DNA of 64,000 nt from Amaurobius ferox (GCA_951213105.1 OX578136.1:76938437-77002436), one strand, 5' to 3'. Positions 38,444 to 51,202 are shown, numbered from the stretch's first letter. The notes: generated by a model not told the origin, from the letters alone. A program made the numbers and translations.

Positions 38444-39172
38444 ACTTTCTCTGCAGATTTATATCCATGTTCTCTTTACTTTAATTAAATTTATTTCACT
38501 TTTAATTCAATTTTCGTTCTCATTCGGTAACCGGACTTATTTTCAAAGGTGGCGCAGAGAAAATACGAAAACTAAAATATCTCGAGAACGGCTAGTCTTA
38601 GTGTAATGGGGTTGGTCTTATTCTTTTCTTCACTAAAAATTACGTATTAAACAAGCATTTAATGGATATATTTGACCATAAGTAGTTCTTTAGTTTAGAT
38701 TTTGATGATTTTTTCAGGCCATTTTGCGAAAAAAGGCAGGTTATTTTTTTTCGAAGCATACCAAAATCTAATCAGCACAAGGGTGACCCACAAGTGACTC
38801 ATCTGCCGTATTTTGTGAAATTCGGTCCATTAGTTATTCAGTTAGAGTGGATACAAATTTTTGCGGGCCATTTCGCAAAAATAGGCGAGTTCTTTTATCC
38901 CGAATCGTACTCAAAACTAATCAGCACCAGACTCGCCCACAAGTGACTTACCTACCAAATTTTGTGAAATTCGCTCCATTAGTTTTTAGTTAAAGTTGAT
39001 ACAAAATCTGCACAGACAGACACACAGACACACACACAGACGTCACGCTAAAAAACGTTTTTTTCGTATTCTAGAGGTCTCGAAACATGTAGATCCGTCG
39101 AAAACTCGAGTTGCGATTTTCGACATGATTCCAATACTTTCCTTATACATTACCATGTATTGCAGGGAAAGT
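38444..39172 (+). repeat. hairpin-ended dispersed repeat, copy B
   Basis: Inverted partner of 2197-2920 and nearly the same length (729 against 724 bp). Bounded by ACTTTCTCTG and CAGGGAAAGT. It contains two diverged internal units around TTTTGTGAAATTCG and CCATTAGTT, then CACAGACAGACACACAGACA, GACGTCACGC and CTCGAGTTGCGATTTTCGAC. The right terminus folds as ACTTTCC...GGAAAGT. Confidence 0.8.
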
Positions 39173-39284
39173 AAAAATCACCATGGCGATATTTTGTTAA
39201 ATTATCGCCAATCATTACAGATGGATAGGCAAACAAAATTGAATTTTGAGAAATTGTTGGGAGTCAAAATGCAAAACTATTTTA

Positions 39285-40015
<731 letters not shown>

Positions 40016-40089
40016 TAATGAAGAATTTCGTATGTGTGTACTAAATATCTATTCTGAAACACATAGCCACAAATTCTTCATCTAATAAT

Positions 40090-40380
40090 GGTGTCTCACT
40101 ATCTTATCTTCTTTACACAGCGTTGAAAATTTAATCAGGGGGCCGAACAGTAAAAGTCAATTTCCGACTCCACTAATGGCAGCAACAGAAGGGAATTTTG
40201 AAAAGCTTTAACGGAATAGGGCACAAGGGATATATTTTTATTCCTCAAGAAATACTGACGTGTTTTCCTTCGATCCAGGTAATATTGGATTGATCTCGAA
40301 ATCGTTTTAAAGCTCAAATTTTAAACCGAGGAGAGAACTTGAGCCATAATAAAAAATACTGACATGTTTTGTCGGAAAGA
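40090..40380. repeat. segment repeated at 45880-46130
   Basis: Both places read TTATCTTCTTTA(C/A)ACA, GAAAATTTAATCAG, then AGTGAAAGTCAATTTCCGAC / AGTAAAAGTCAATTTCCGAC and GAAGGGAATTTT. No coding capacity is recognised. Confidence 0.7.
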
Positions 40381-40555
40381 GGGACTATTATAAATTTACA
40401 ATAAAAATTCAATATTTTAATATGTTAGAGATATTTTTTTTATATACCTGAAAGATTGTAATCTAAAAGAGTTTTTGTCTCACTCTGTTTATATTCCCTT
40501 GAAATATTTTCTAAATCATAAAACATAAGTATATATATATATATACACATATATA

Positions 40556-40670
40556 GTAAGATGTAAAACTGTTTGGTGGAAAATCTAGTTTCTGAATTAA
40601 TAATTTATTTCTACTAAGTTTTTATAGTTTATAGAAAATTTTCCTGTTTAAAATTTTATATTACCTATTT

Positions 40671-40748
<78 letters not shown>

Positions 40749-41700
40749 ACTTAAAACATAACATGTAGTAAACGGTAAAATAGTTTGGTGGAACATCCGG
40801 TTTCAGGATTAATAATTTATTTGTGCTAAGCTTTCTTAATTTATTAAATATTATCCTGTTTTAAAGTTTATATTGCCTATTTTGTTCATATATATGCTCA
40901 AAATATATGTATATATAAGCATATATAGTCAGCGGTAAAACTGTTTGGGGGAGAATCCAGTTTCTGGATTAATAATTTATTTGTACTAAGCCTTAATTGT
41001 TTATTGAAAATGTTCCTGTTTTAAACTTTATATTGCCTATTTTTGTTCTTATATATACATAAAACATAAGTATATATATGAACGTATATAGTACGCGGTA
41101 AAACTGTTTGGTGAAGAATTCATTTTCTGGTTAAATCATTTATTTCTACTTGCTGTTATATTTAATTGATAATTTTCCTGTTTTAGTGTTCATATTGCGT
41201 ATTTTGTTCATATATTTACCTAAAACATAAGTGTATATATAAGCATATATAGTCAGCGGTAAAACTGTTTGGGGGAGAATCCAGTTTCTGGATTAATAAT
41301 TTATTTGTACTAAGCCTTAATTGTTTATTGAAAATGTTCCTGTTTTAAACTTTATATTGCCTATTTTTGTTCTTATATATACATAAAACATAAGTATATA
41401 TATGAACGTATATAGTACGCGGTAAAACTGTTTGGTGAAGAATTCATTTTCTGGTTAAATCATTTATTTCTACTTGCTGTTATATTTAATTGATAATTTT
41501 CCTGTTTTAGTGTTCATATTGCGTATTTTGTTCATATATTTACCTAAAACATAAGTATATGTATAAACATATATAGTAAGTGGTAAAACTGTGTGGGGTT
41601 AAAACCAGTTTCTGGATTAAAAATTTATTTCTACTAAGTTTTTACAGTTTATTGAAAATTTTCATGTTCTAAAGATTATATTGTCTATTATTCGAGAACA
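40556..41700. repeat. 162-bp satellite with 324-bp higher-order repeat
   Basis: Seven units start at AGTNNRNGGTAAAACTG-type sequences near 40556, 40767, 40927, 41090, 41251, 41414 and 41577. Spacing is 161-163 bp except where the (TA)n at 40676-40742 has expanded the second. The pair 40927-41250 is virtually identical to 41251-41574, giving a 324-bp dimer repeat. Each unit contains TTAATAATTTATTT and a TTCCTGTTTTA block. Confidence 0.88.
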
Positions 41701-43104
41701 AACACTGAATAGTAAATAATTTGTGTGTCTTTGAAAGTTCGAGAAGGATGTAAAATTGTATTTCGGATAGGGATTTCAGTTTCCAAAAAATTTTGTCATA
41801 ATTTCAGTATTTCAATATTTTGAACTGTTTTGAAAAAATCAAATGAAGAAAAATCATCCACAAAAACTGTTAGCTGGATTTCCATATATATAAAAAATTA
41901 GTGACCTTTATTGGAGTTTAGTTTTACAATACTTTATTGACACCAAACCAATCAATTTCAATCGAACTGAAGCTATTGCCTTTTTTTTATTTAAGACTGT
42001 TATAAATGTATTTTTTATACTGATAAAAACAAATTGATATTTTTTTCAAAATTTTTAATCGATCTAATCAAGGTGCTCTTTTTCCGGATCCGGATGCACC
42101 TATGTACCAAATTTCATGACCATATTCCATTTAGATTTCGTGTTACAAACTGCATATCCGCACACAGTCATATTTATATTGTGTAAGATTGCCTTTCTGA
42201 ATTAATTGGAAATTTATTTCATTTAGTTACGTGTACATCGAAATTTATTTCATTTAGTTACATGTACATCTATTAAACAAGATGTCATTGGGTTGTTTAA
42301 TTTTTATTTATGTTGTTTCCATGCAATTTGGGGTAATAAGAATTGTAATTTAGTTTCTAATTTAATATTATTAACTTTTTAATTATAAAATACAATATTC
42401 CGGAAACTTAATTATCTAGGTACTTTAATCAGAATATTAATGATGTCGGTACTATAAAGTATCAGTACAAAAAGGAGAGATCTTGTTACAGTATCAATAC
42501 ACCAGTAATTGATATATATCGTTAAGTCGCATCGATACACTGATTAGCTTAAGGAACAATTTTGATACAGTATCGATGCAGCACGAAACGACATATATCG
42601 ATAAGTCTCATCGATAGGGTTCTTAAGCGGGGCCGAATCGTACAAAGTTTTTTATTTATCATTCTACGCGTCCGCCAGTGAAGTCAATCTTAGAGAGAGA
42701 GATTGCTTGTTAAAGCAGAATTCAGTGACTCTCTTTGCAAGATAATTTACGTTTAGATATTGCCATTTCACTTTTGCAGTTATAGTACAAAATAAGTTAA
42801 GTGTAAAAAAAAATGTGTAATCATTCGTGAATACTTATAAATTTCACTCATCTTTATTTGGAGTAATTTAAATATGATAATTTGAAATGAGATTATTCAA
42901 TATCAGTGAAAGTTTGGATGGATAACAAAATAAATATTGTTCTCTGCATTATTTGAAAATGTAAGATTTAATAGTATCGTAGTTAATTAAAACTATTTTT
43001 TTTAAATTGACAAGTAAGTGAATATTTTTATTTCATAAAATGGAAAATCTTCTGTAATTGGACAACAAATGGTGTCCCAGTGACGTCAGAGCTGAACTCT
43101 TTTC
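41701..43104. other. intergenic with cluster of ATCGATA-type motifs
   Basis: Between 42505 and 42620 the words ATATATCG, CATCGATA, TATCGATG, ATATATCGATAAG and CATCGATAG cluster, followed by GGGTTCTTAAGCGGGG. That could be a hAT-type terminus or DREF-like sites, but neither is demonstrated. Confidence 0.35.
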
Positions 43105-43385
43105 TTCTTCTTCGACCCAGGCCGTCAGACCTACCAGAAAGGTATAAGGTATATGTTTGGATGGCGGGAAGTGCCACCCAATATATACCGGAACCCAGTG
43201 AGGGAGGCTTCCAGGGATCGTGCCCTCCTTCCCCTACCACCAACCTATCGGACGGACTTACGGATCCACGCATGTTTAACTTGATCGTGTTCCGCGTGAA
43301 CACGGCGACAGTTTTGGCAAGGCGGAAGTCCAATCCCGGCCGTCCGAGTGCAATTCCAGCGTGCTAATCACTGGGCTGTCGCACC
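43105..43385 (-). mobile_element. tRNA-derived SINE (family 1), diverged copy
   Basis: The minus strand follows the family 1 consensus. It has CAGCCCAGTGATTAGC for the A box, a degenerate B box (GGATTGGACTTCC), ACTGTCGCCGTGTTCACGCG, GGTTGGTGGTAGGGGAAGG and CTGACGGCCTGGGTC, ending in (GAA)n instead of (AAC)n. Imperfect candidate duplications AAAAGTGATCAG / AAAAGAGTTCAG flank it. Confidence 0.85.
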
Positions 43386-43756
43386 CCTGATCACTTTTAT
43401 GACTGTATACTGAACTGACGGCGTAACCTTATATTACTGAAATCTAGGCAATATCTACATGGTATTTTTGATAAAGTGAGATCCAACGTACATTATCTTT
43501 TTACATACAATACTAAACGCTGGTTTACTTGACTAAATTAGTTAAACCCAAAATCGTCGTGAGAACCTTTACTTTGGTTCTTCACTAATCAAAGAAGTAT
43601 TTGTGACGTCATATTTGAGATCTGACAAAGTTTTACCATTTTACTCGTGAGAATAATTTTTAAAGCAAGGAAAGCTTTAAAATCGTACCAATGTTACTGT
43701 TCCCATTTTATTAATATACACGAATATATCGAATATAAGTTGCAAAGCACTTTTCT
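43386..43756. other. intergenic, no gene recognised
   Basis: No recognisable feature. Confidence 0.4.
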
Positions 43757-43870
43757 AACCCAACCGGGAATCGAACCCTGTATCACCGAACTGACCAGCC
43801 GACGCAATACCGTTGAGCTAATACGACGAAATTGCAAGCTCTTATTCTCGAAGTGGATTCTGCATTTTCA
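43757..43870 (-). repeat. tRNA-like sequence / SINE head, copy a
   Basis: The minus strand reads TTAGCTCAACGGTATTGCG (A box-like) and GGGTTCGATTCCCGGTT (B box). AGCTTGCAA lies upstream of the tRNA-like part in both copies. The anticodon arm does not fold well, so a functional tRNA is unlikely. Confidence 0.6.
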
Positions 43871-44127
43871 TCTCTCTAATGTTAGATTGGCAGGCAACGG
43901 ACAATCTGATTGACTAGCTATTGCTATTTTCACCTCCGGTTATCCTCCTGCTACTACTAATTTTTAACCAGGTTATTATCCTGCGTGGTCGTTATTCTCT
44001 GAATTAGAAATCGGTGCTCATCTTCCAGAGTCCACTGAATCCGTGCTAGTCGTACTAAGGTCGCTTTCAGACCTCTAACTTCTTTGCATTAGCCTACAAG
44101 GTTGATTTGTTCGTACGTCATTGTAAA

Positions 44128-44245
44128 GAGGCTTGCTGCCCCAACCGGGATTCGGACCCTGGATCTCCAAGTGGCCAGACGATGCTCTACCGTTGAGCTA
44201 CTGGGACGAACTTGCAAGCTCGTATCGTCGAACTGGGCTCTGAGA
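44128..44245 (-). repeat. tRNA-like sequence / SINE head, copy b
   Basis: The minus strand reads CAGTAGCTCAACGGTAGAGC and GGGTCCGAATCCCGGTTGGG. It matches copy a across the whole tRNA-like part plus about 40 bp on the side of AGCTTGCAA. That shared flank indicates a dispersed tRNA-derived repeat, not two tRNA genes. Confidence 0.6.
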
Positions 44246-45210
44246 AGAACATATCTATGTACATATCAATTTATTTGTGCATAAATAAAATTGAAAAAAT
44301 GTCTTACGCATGTGTGTGTGTTTGTCTCATCACCACAAGAGAACGGTTGCACCAAATTTTATGAAATTTTGTGAATTTCCTTGGATTAACCCCACTTAAA
44401 ATGTTGTCCATATTGCGAGTTTCTAAGACCTCGAGTGCTTGAGGTATTAATAAAAACGCACGATAAAATCTGGCCTATAGCATTATTCAGACGATATGTT
44501 TTCGGTAAATTTATTTGAAGAGAATTTATATCATGTCACTTGGCAACACGATTAAATGAAATGTGTTTATACAACAAACGATTTTCATTTTTTATCCGTA
44601 TTAAATAATAAAGATATGGATATAAACATACATTTTAGAAATGATTGATATCGCATTTTGGACTGGATCATATCAATTATTATTTGTATTTCTAATTTTT
44701 TAGTAACCTGTTTTATTTTCGCAAGAACTTTTCTAACTCATATATCGTGTTTAGCCAATTGTTGAAACAGAATAAAAATGGTACTGTTCTTCAAATAAGA
44801 TGTCATTTTGAATACTACAGGAATTTGCACACAATTGTGAATTTTAAGAGTCTTTTATTATGGAATTCGTACTAAAAAAGGGTACACTGCTAGTTTATTA
44901 TATGACTGGGGTATGATCTCATAACTGCTCACAGTTCGGAAGATCTTGGTTCGGCCCCGAGTTCGCACTGATTGAGTTTTGGGAACAAAATGAATCTACC
45001 ACTTTAAATAATAACGCCAGAGCTAAAATATGTGGTGATTGAGGTCGGATGGGGTTGCGGCTGAATGTTGATGTGTAATGTAATTTGAGATGATCATTTA
45101 AATGGCTGGAATGGTGTAGCTAATAGCCATTTAGGAGATATGAGTTTAATTTTCGGTAGCAGCCGATTGAGGTTGTGAGATGAATATGTAATAGATCTTG
45201 ATAAAATAGG
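44246..45210. other. intergenic, no gene recognised
   Basis: AT-rich. GGTTCGGCCCC near 44949 resembles a B box without a matching A box. Confidence 0.4.
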
Positions 45211-45905
45211 GAAAATTATGTGTTTTATTATCAAATTTTTGCAATGAAATCAAGTAAAATAACATTGAATATAATACACGATTATGCCAATACTTTAGCT
45301 ATGCATGGTCTGTAAACATCTAAGAGAAATTCTACTTTAAAATAAAAAAAAATGCAGACTTTTTTTCTTGTCTAAAATACATGTCTACAGATGCTTTAAA
45401 TTATACAGGGCTCACATTATGTTATCTTCTTTACACACAGCTGGAAATTATGTGTTTCTGCATCAAATGTTTTGAATGAAATCCAGTGTATAATAGCATT
45501 GAATATAACCCCGTTATTTCAATACTTTAGTTATTCATGGACTGTGAACGCATAAAAACTAATTTTACTTTCAAATAAAAATTAATGCAGACTTTTTTTT
45601 TTTAAATATATGTCCCCAGATGCTTTATCTAATTACTCTCAGTATATTATCTCCATTAAACACAGCTGAAAATTATGTGTTTTTTTATTAAATCTTTAGA
45701 ATCAAATCAAGTGTATAATAACATTGAATATAATATACGATTCTGTCAATGCTTTAGTTATGCTCGGTCTGCAAACGTCTAAGAGAAATTTTACTTTAAA
45801 ATAAAAATATATGCACCTGTTTTTCTCCCTAAGCTGCATTTCTGCAGATGCTTTATTTTATACAGAACTCTCATTATGTTATCTTCTTTAAACACAGCTG
45901 AAAAT
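45211..45905. repeat. three tandem copies of a ~228-bp unit
   Basis: Units start at GAAAATTATGTGTTTT-type sequences at 45211, 45443 and 45668 (spacing 232 and 225). Each carries ACATTGAATATAA or GCATTGAATATAA, ATGCAGACTTTTTTT or ATGCACCTGTTTTTC, CAGATGCTTTA and a TTATCTTC/TTATCTCC-ACACAGCTG end. They continue into the segment shared with 40090-40380. Confidence 0.8.
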
Positions 45906-46159
45906 TTAATCAGAGGTTTTGAACAGTGAAAGTCAATTTCCGACTCAACTAATGGGGGTGACGGAAGGGAATTTAAAAGTCTTAACTGAATATGACGCGG
46001 GGAGAATCTTTTCATCAGTCAGAAAGTGCTGAAGATATTTTCTTGGATCAACGCATATTGTCGGATTAATTTGAAAAGCGTTGTAAGGCATAAATTGAGT
46101 TGAGCAAAATGACATTTCACTGCGTCAACTTTAGTCTTTTCTTTTATGATTTTAAACCG

Positions 46160-46645
46160 ATTTTACTTTCCCTACTATACATGATAATGTATACGGATAG
46201 CATTAAAATGGGGTTTGCATTTTGAAATGGAGTTGTTAACAAGTTTAAAACTTTTGAATACTTTAGAATATGAAAAGACCGTTTATAGTATGACGACTTT
46301 GGTTTTTGTCTGTGTATCTGTGTATGTGTGTCGGTCTGTCAAAATTATGCATATACTCTAGTTCAAAACCTATTCAGACAAATTGTTTGAAATTTGGTGG
46401 ATGAGTTACTTATGCATTATCCTATTGCTGATTAGATTTTGATACGATTTGGAAAAATATATCAAAAACTTTTTTGAAATGGCCGCAAAGCTCGTCAAAA
46501 TCTGATATAAAAAGTCTAATTATACTCAAATGCATTGATTAGATATTAGTTTCTGAAGATAAATAAAATATTGTTTACCCTATTACCCCAGAATAAGGAA
46601 TTCATGAGATATTGAATTTTTTTAAATTATAGCAATGTGGCGACG
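46160..46645 (-). repeat. hairpin-ended dispersed repeat, copy C (diverged)
   Basis: ACTTTCCCTACTATACATGA at 46165 matches the hairpin end of copy A. It is followed by TGTGTATCTGTGTATGTGTG, an ACTCTAGTTCAAAACCTATT block, and TTACCCTATTACCCCAGAATA in the same order as copies A and B. The distal inverted repeat is not preserved. Confidence 0.65.
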
Positions 46646-46818
46646 TTTTAACATACGTCTAATGTAAAAGAAATAATGGAAAATGGAGAGGATGAAAGAA
46701 TGAAAAGTATAAAGAATGGAGGATATAAAAATATAGAGAAAGTGTAAATTCAAAGTAAATGAAATCAAAATTAATTTTATGTGCTATTTTGTGTCATAAA
46801 TCTCAATTTAATGGATAT

Positions 46819-47622
46819 GTTACCGCTAAAGTGCAGAAATCAGTTATTCTACAGATTATCTAGGTAATGTGCGGATTAACTAGGGTGATCCGTTAAAGTG
46901 CCGGAAATTGTTTCATTTCTCAAATTACCTAGGTAATCTGCAAATTACCTACTAGGCACTCGTTAAAGTGAAAATAAGATCTTTTTCACACTTTCTCGGG
47001 CATCTGACAACGGCTCATAGAGTTTTTCACAGCCTTGTACAGTCAACATATCATACTTTTGAATTATTCGATAATCTTGAGATGATTCTTTTTTCTTGGA
47101 AACTTGTATTCCCTTTATATCTTCAATTATGGAATCATACTTTCGTTTTGTCATTAAAAAAATATTATATTTTGAATCTTTGCTAAAGAGATTTGTGACG
47201 AAACTTTTCTTCATTTTACTCACCAATTCGGTGCTTGCTTGCATACTAGGAGCTAAATTTACTTGCTTTAAAAAAAAATCATGACACAAATTCACGCGCT
47301 AACAGACTGAAACGAATTTGAAAACAAAATTAGCTATGCTACTCACTAGCAGCCGACGCAAATTATGAGAAATAAAAACAACCGCCGACGACAAGACGCT
47401 GGCGAAACCAAACTAAAAGTGGAGGGAGAGGGGGAAGGTGTAGGGAAAGGAAATGAGAGAATCAAACTTTTGCACTTTAACGTTACGGAAGCCGTTAATG
47501 TGCACATTACCTAGGTAAAATGCGGAAAACTCTTGCTTACTCAAGTTAACGGAGCAAATCAGTTAACCTGCACATTAGCTAGGTAATGTGCACATTAACG
47601 GCTTTCGAGCTTTAGCGGTAAC
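46819..47622. mobile_element. Ginger-like non-autonomous DNA transposon, 804 bp
   Basis: Termini GTTACCGCTAAAG and CTTTAGCGGTAAC are perfect inverted repeats over 13 bp, flanked by ATAT at 46815-46818 and 47623-47626. Both subterminal regions contain several copies of a palindrome-centred motif TTACCTAGGTAATGTGC. The motif lies near 46860, 46925, 47506 and 47573, often beside GTTAACGG or CACATTAACGG. The motif copies are candidate transposase binding sites. The interior carries only an integrase N-terminus, so movement would need an enzyme in trans. The class assignment rests on that fragment and on the TGT...ACA ends. Confidence 0.65.
46963..47295 (-). pseudogene. N-terminal fragment of KRBA2-like integrase
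   Basis: This 110-codon frame starts with Met and ends at a stop before any catalytic domain. It contains KMKKSFVTNLFSKDSKYNIF, KRKYDSIIEDIK, KKKESSQDYRIIQKYDML and VQGCEKLYEPLSD. These resemble, from memory, the N-terminus of invertebrate proteins annotated as KRAB-A domain-containing protein 2-like. Those proteins are integrase-type transposases with a zinc-binding and a DDE core after this region. Here the frame ends soon after the EPLSD block, so zinc-binding and DDE parts are missing. It lies wholly inside the 804-bp inverted-repeat element, as expected for an internal-deletion derivative. Confidence 0.6.
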
Positions 47623-47626
47623 ATAT

Positions 47627-47997
47627 GTATAGAAAGAAAGCAAAAAAAAAAAAAAAATAATAATTAATTTGATTGGAAGGAAAAATCATGCATACCCACA
47701 GCAAATATTATGGATTTTTTATCAGTATCTTGTTATGACCAAGCTGTAGTATAAATTTATGATACTTTCTAAGGATGCTGGAAAGATTTTGAATGCACAT
47801 TAGAACGTTATCTCATCTTTTGCACGTTAACGTTAGTCTCTGTAATGCATGCATTCATTAGCAATATTGCAGAGTCTTCCATTACAAATAAATTGGAAGT
47901 TCCAACTTGCAAACGTGTAATATTCCCTCACTGGAGTCTTTTCTATTGAGAACCAGGTGGAATAAACACACGTACATTATTTCCTATAGCCGGCATT
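47627..47997. other. intergenic, no gene recognised
   Basis: An A-run near 47643-47656; otherwise nothing recognised. Confidence 0.45.
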
Positions 47998-48445
47998 TAG
48001 GGTTGCCAGATGCTGAAGTCCAGAGGAGGGTTACCAGATTTGACGATTTACTTCCAAGTTGGTGACTTTTCGAATATTCGAGAAAGACCTCGAAATAACT
48101 AATATTCTACGAGGTGTAAGAAATTTGTAGAAGTTACTATAGAGAGTCTATAAAAGAATAATCATTCAGTTAGAGAGCAGTTCACGAGATATGAGCTACA
48201 TTTAACTGTGACTTTTGTCAATGTTTTGAGAACAGTAGCAGCTGTTTTGCGAAATTATTTCTGTCAATGTTTTGAGAATAGTAACAGTTATATTGTGAAA
48301 ATAGTGGAGCATTTAAATGATGTTTAACTGTATATTGTTCCTGTTTACGCTATGCTTGTAAATAAACGTTTTAGTTATCCAGAGATTTGGACTCAATCTT
48401 GTAGCCTGAGAGCATACCCACGATTCCAGAAGAAAAGTCGTAACA
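47998..48445 (+). mobile_element. solo LTR with heat-shock-type promoter, copy 2
   Basis: Plus-strand partner of 9712-10166, diverged but collinear. It has AGGGTTGCCAGATGC, GAGGAGGGTTACC, heat-shock pentamers, TATAAAAG, GAGCAGTT, TGTATATTGTTCCT, AATAAA (48361-48366), ATCCAGAGATTTGGACTCA and CGATTCCAGAA, ending near TAACA. No coding retrotransposon adjoins it and no primer binding site is evident downstream. The 5' border is uncertain by several bases. Confidence 0.75.
48071..48181 (+). promoter_or_regulatory. HSE plus TATA plus start-site promoter in LTR 2
   Basis: Three contiguous perfect pentamers CGAAT-ATTCG-AGAAA occupy 48071-48085, and a fourth in register (CGAAA) lies at 48091-48095. 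TATAAAAG follows at 48149-48156. GCAGTT places its A at 48179, 30 bp from the first T of the TATA box. The same order is seen in LTR 1, although the exact pentamer sequences differ. Confidence 0.68.
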
Positions 48446-49832
48446 ATATATATAAACATACGCACATGCATGTACACACATTGACAAAACTATTGACGAA
48501 ATTGTGAGGTAACAATATGGAGAATTAGAATCTAGCATCCAATTCTATAAAAGAAAATATTATCGTATAAATATTTCAATGTATATAGTGTTGAATGACT
48601 CTGACGTACAGCTCGACTGCTGGCTGAAACATGAGATCATTTCACATTCAAACCATTTTTTGTTATATTTTCGATTTCTGCAGGCTGGATAATATAATCT
48701 CATGTAATACGACCATGCAGCAAATCGAAAAAAGTGGATATTTTATTGTCTAACTCAGACTTAAAGACCAAATAAATTAAACATAATAATTGTTTTGGTC
48801 AGCTTCATCACACCATATCACCAAGTAGGTGTTTCCATTAAACGACAATTTATACAAAATTGATGGAACTAAATACAACCTTTTTCAGTACATATGAAAA
48901 AGGTTACGTCCGATTTAATAAACGCATAGGTATTCTGTGATAGAAAAGGATGAAAAACTAACACGCATAAGTTTAGTACCAGATAAATTGTTAATTTTAG
49001 TAGAATAATATGTTTTTTATATAAAGGTATAGAATAATAACTTATTCAAAGTAATTACACTTTTTTTCAAAACAGGGCATTTCATAAACGTATTTTTTTT
49101 CGTAGCAGATATGCCAAGTTTCAAAGAGCAATTGAAATATTTTTAACAATATTTTATTTTGCATTTTCAGCCATACTTTAGAAAGTACAATAACAGAATA
49201 TTGAAGTACACATCTTCTAATAATAAATGACAACACTTTCATAAATAAATATTTAATACATTTTGGTCTACATGGGATATTTTTCAGATTTATATGTGCT
49301 AATATATATAATAGTAGTTGTTAGACAGTGCAAAACAATATACGACATCAACACAGCATAATATAGAAATATTTAGTAAGTATATTTTCTGCATAATAAC
49401 ATTATATCTTGTATCCACATGCAAATGCAATTGTGTTTGAAATTAAGATTCACACTAGTGAATTGATTCATATCACCATAAACATGAATAAGTATATTTT
49501 TGAACGATTAGCTTGACAATAAATGTTAATAATGGCCGATGGGACCACCGTCAGCGCAATACAATTATACACTACACTGTTTTTAAATATTAACTTAGTA
49601 AGGTAAGTACCACAATTTTTATTTAATATTTTAGTTCAAGGTAACCTTATCCACAAATACTTTTGAAATATGTCTCCCTGAAGTATTAGGAGCCCCATTG
49701 TTTTTACAGCTGAACTAAGCAGTCAATGCGTGTCGGTGTAGTCTGCAGTAAAAACTAACATATACCGTCAGAGAGACAATCACTCTTCTCTTAAATTAAA
49801 TTTTTTTTCAAATTGATAATGTGTCTTGAAAT
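48446..49832. other. intergenic, no gene recognised
   Basis: AT-rich sequence without recognisable features. Confidence 0.5.
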
Positions 49833-50013
49833 TTGTTGTCTAATCAAGTTTATTAAAAGGTTTTGTCTAATCAAGTTTATTAAAACGTTTTGTCTAATCA
49901 AGTTTATTAAAACGTTTTGTCTAATCAAGTTTATTAAAACGTTTTGTCTAATCATTAATGTTTATAAAAAAGGTTTTGTCTGATCAATAATGTTTAATAA
50001 GAAGTTTTGTCTA
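49833..50013. repeat. 27-bp tandem repeat, about 6 copies
   Basis: Units TTTTGTCTAATCAAGTTTAT plus TAAAACG start at 49834, 49861, 49888 and 49915, then become diverged (ATCATTAATGTTTATAAAAA, ATCAATAATGTTTAATAAGA). It lies about 1.2 kb beyond the stop codon of the receptor gene and could be in a long 3' UTR or outside it. Confidence 0.9.
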
Positions 50014-51202
50014 ACCAACCATATATTTAAATTCTAGATTTTTAGAGTAGAGTATGTTTAAATACATCCTGAACACAGTTAAAATATTTTTGAGAAAACA
50101 CTGGTCAGTATATGTATATTTAAATTCAATGATATTATGATTTTTTTTGTATTGCATTATAAATTTCATATCTGATATTTTGCTACTTATATTTTTTTAA
50201 ATGTTTTGAAGTGAATTAAAAACAACTTGTTTAGTTTATGTATTTTATTACTGTTATACGATCGAGATATAAACACGAATTAGCAATTAATATTTTCAAA
50301 TAGTGCATTAATGTTGAATTAGTTCGTCCATTTTATTTAAATAAAATAAACATATATATATATTTCAATATAATTTCACAGAGTTGATGTACAAAAAATT
50401 ATTGATAGTGCAGAGATGATACATAATCTGTACAGATTATTATCATTTATGATTCAGGGTTTTAAGTGGAGTCATGAACAATTTTAATAATTCGCATTCT
50501 TCAGAATACTTTATATCTAAAGTTATGCATTCAGTTTATTAAAAATATTATTAACTGTATAAAACGATAACGATTACTAAATTTAATCATTTTAAAATAC
50601 GAAATATATAGTTTATAATAGTAAAAATTATATTTTTTATAACCGCAAATTGCACTATATTTATATTTTAAAAAGTAGTATTTTACAATAAACTTTTCTA
50701 ATCAGTACACATTTTAATTCTGAAGATACGAAAAGCATATTTAGAACCCCCCATAAGTTGTTATTTAAAGTATTGTTCTAATGGTACTCTTACTATTACA
50801 TATATATTATGATACTATCAGTAACATAGCTGCTACACTAATAATTGTGACATTTCTGTCAGACTTAAAGAACAATTACAGCTACAATAAACATAACAAA
50901 CCATCCCATTTGAGCATTTTTGGTGTATTGATGCATTGACGACTCAGATAAATCAATACTATTCTCAAATTATTTGCACAAATCAGTATCTTATACCAAA
51001 GTCATTTACTGTTTTCTGAAAATACCACTTATAGGTCATTAGAAACGATAGCAGAGTTCGCCCTTTAAAAACAAAACAAATAAAAAACACATGACATGAC
51101 ATTTCTGTATTAGTCATTGCTCCTTTCATTTAATATGTCTTACTTGTCTGGCTAAATATATGTATTGTCTGGTTAAATACACTTATGTCACTAATGAGTG
51201 TA
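50014..51202. other. 3' flank of the receptor gene
   Basis: Strongly AT-rich. Several minus-strand AATAAA words occur (for example plus-strand TTTATT near 50240, 50338 and 50536), so the transcript end cannot be fixed. No other gene is visible. Confidence 0.4.

Noticed and set aside
42500..42660. hAT terminus or DREF-site promoter
   Set aside because: The ATCGATA words cluster, but no paired terminus, 8-bp duplication or downstream gene was found.
44128..44245. Functional tRNA gene
   Set aside because: Boxes A and B are present, but the anticodon arm does not pair, and flanking sequence is shared with 43757-43870, so it is a dispersed repeat.
48446..49000. Internal region of an LTR retrotransposon downstream of LTR 2
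   Set aside because: No primer binding site and no gag, protease, RT or integrase motif is visible on either strand.
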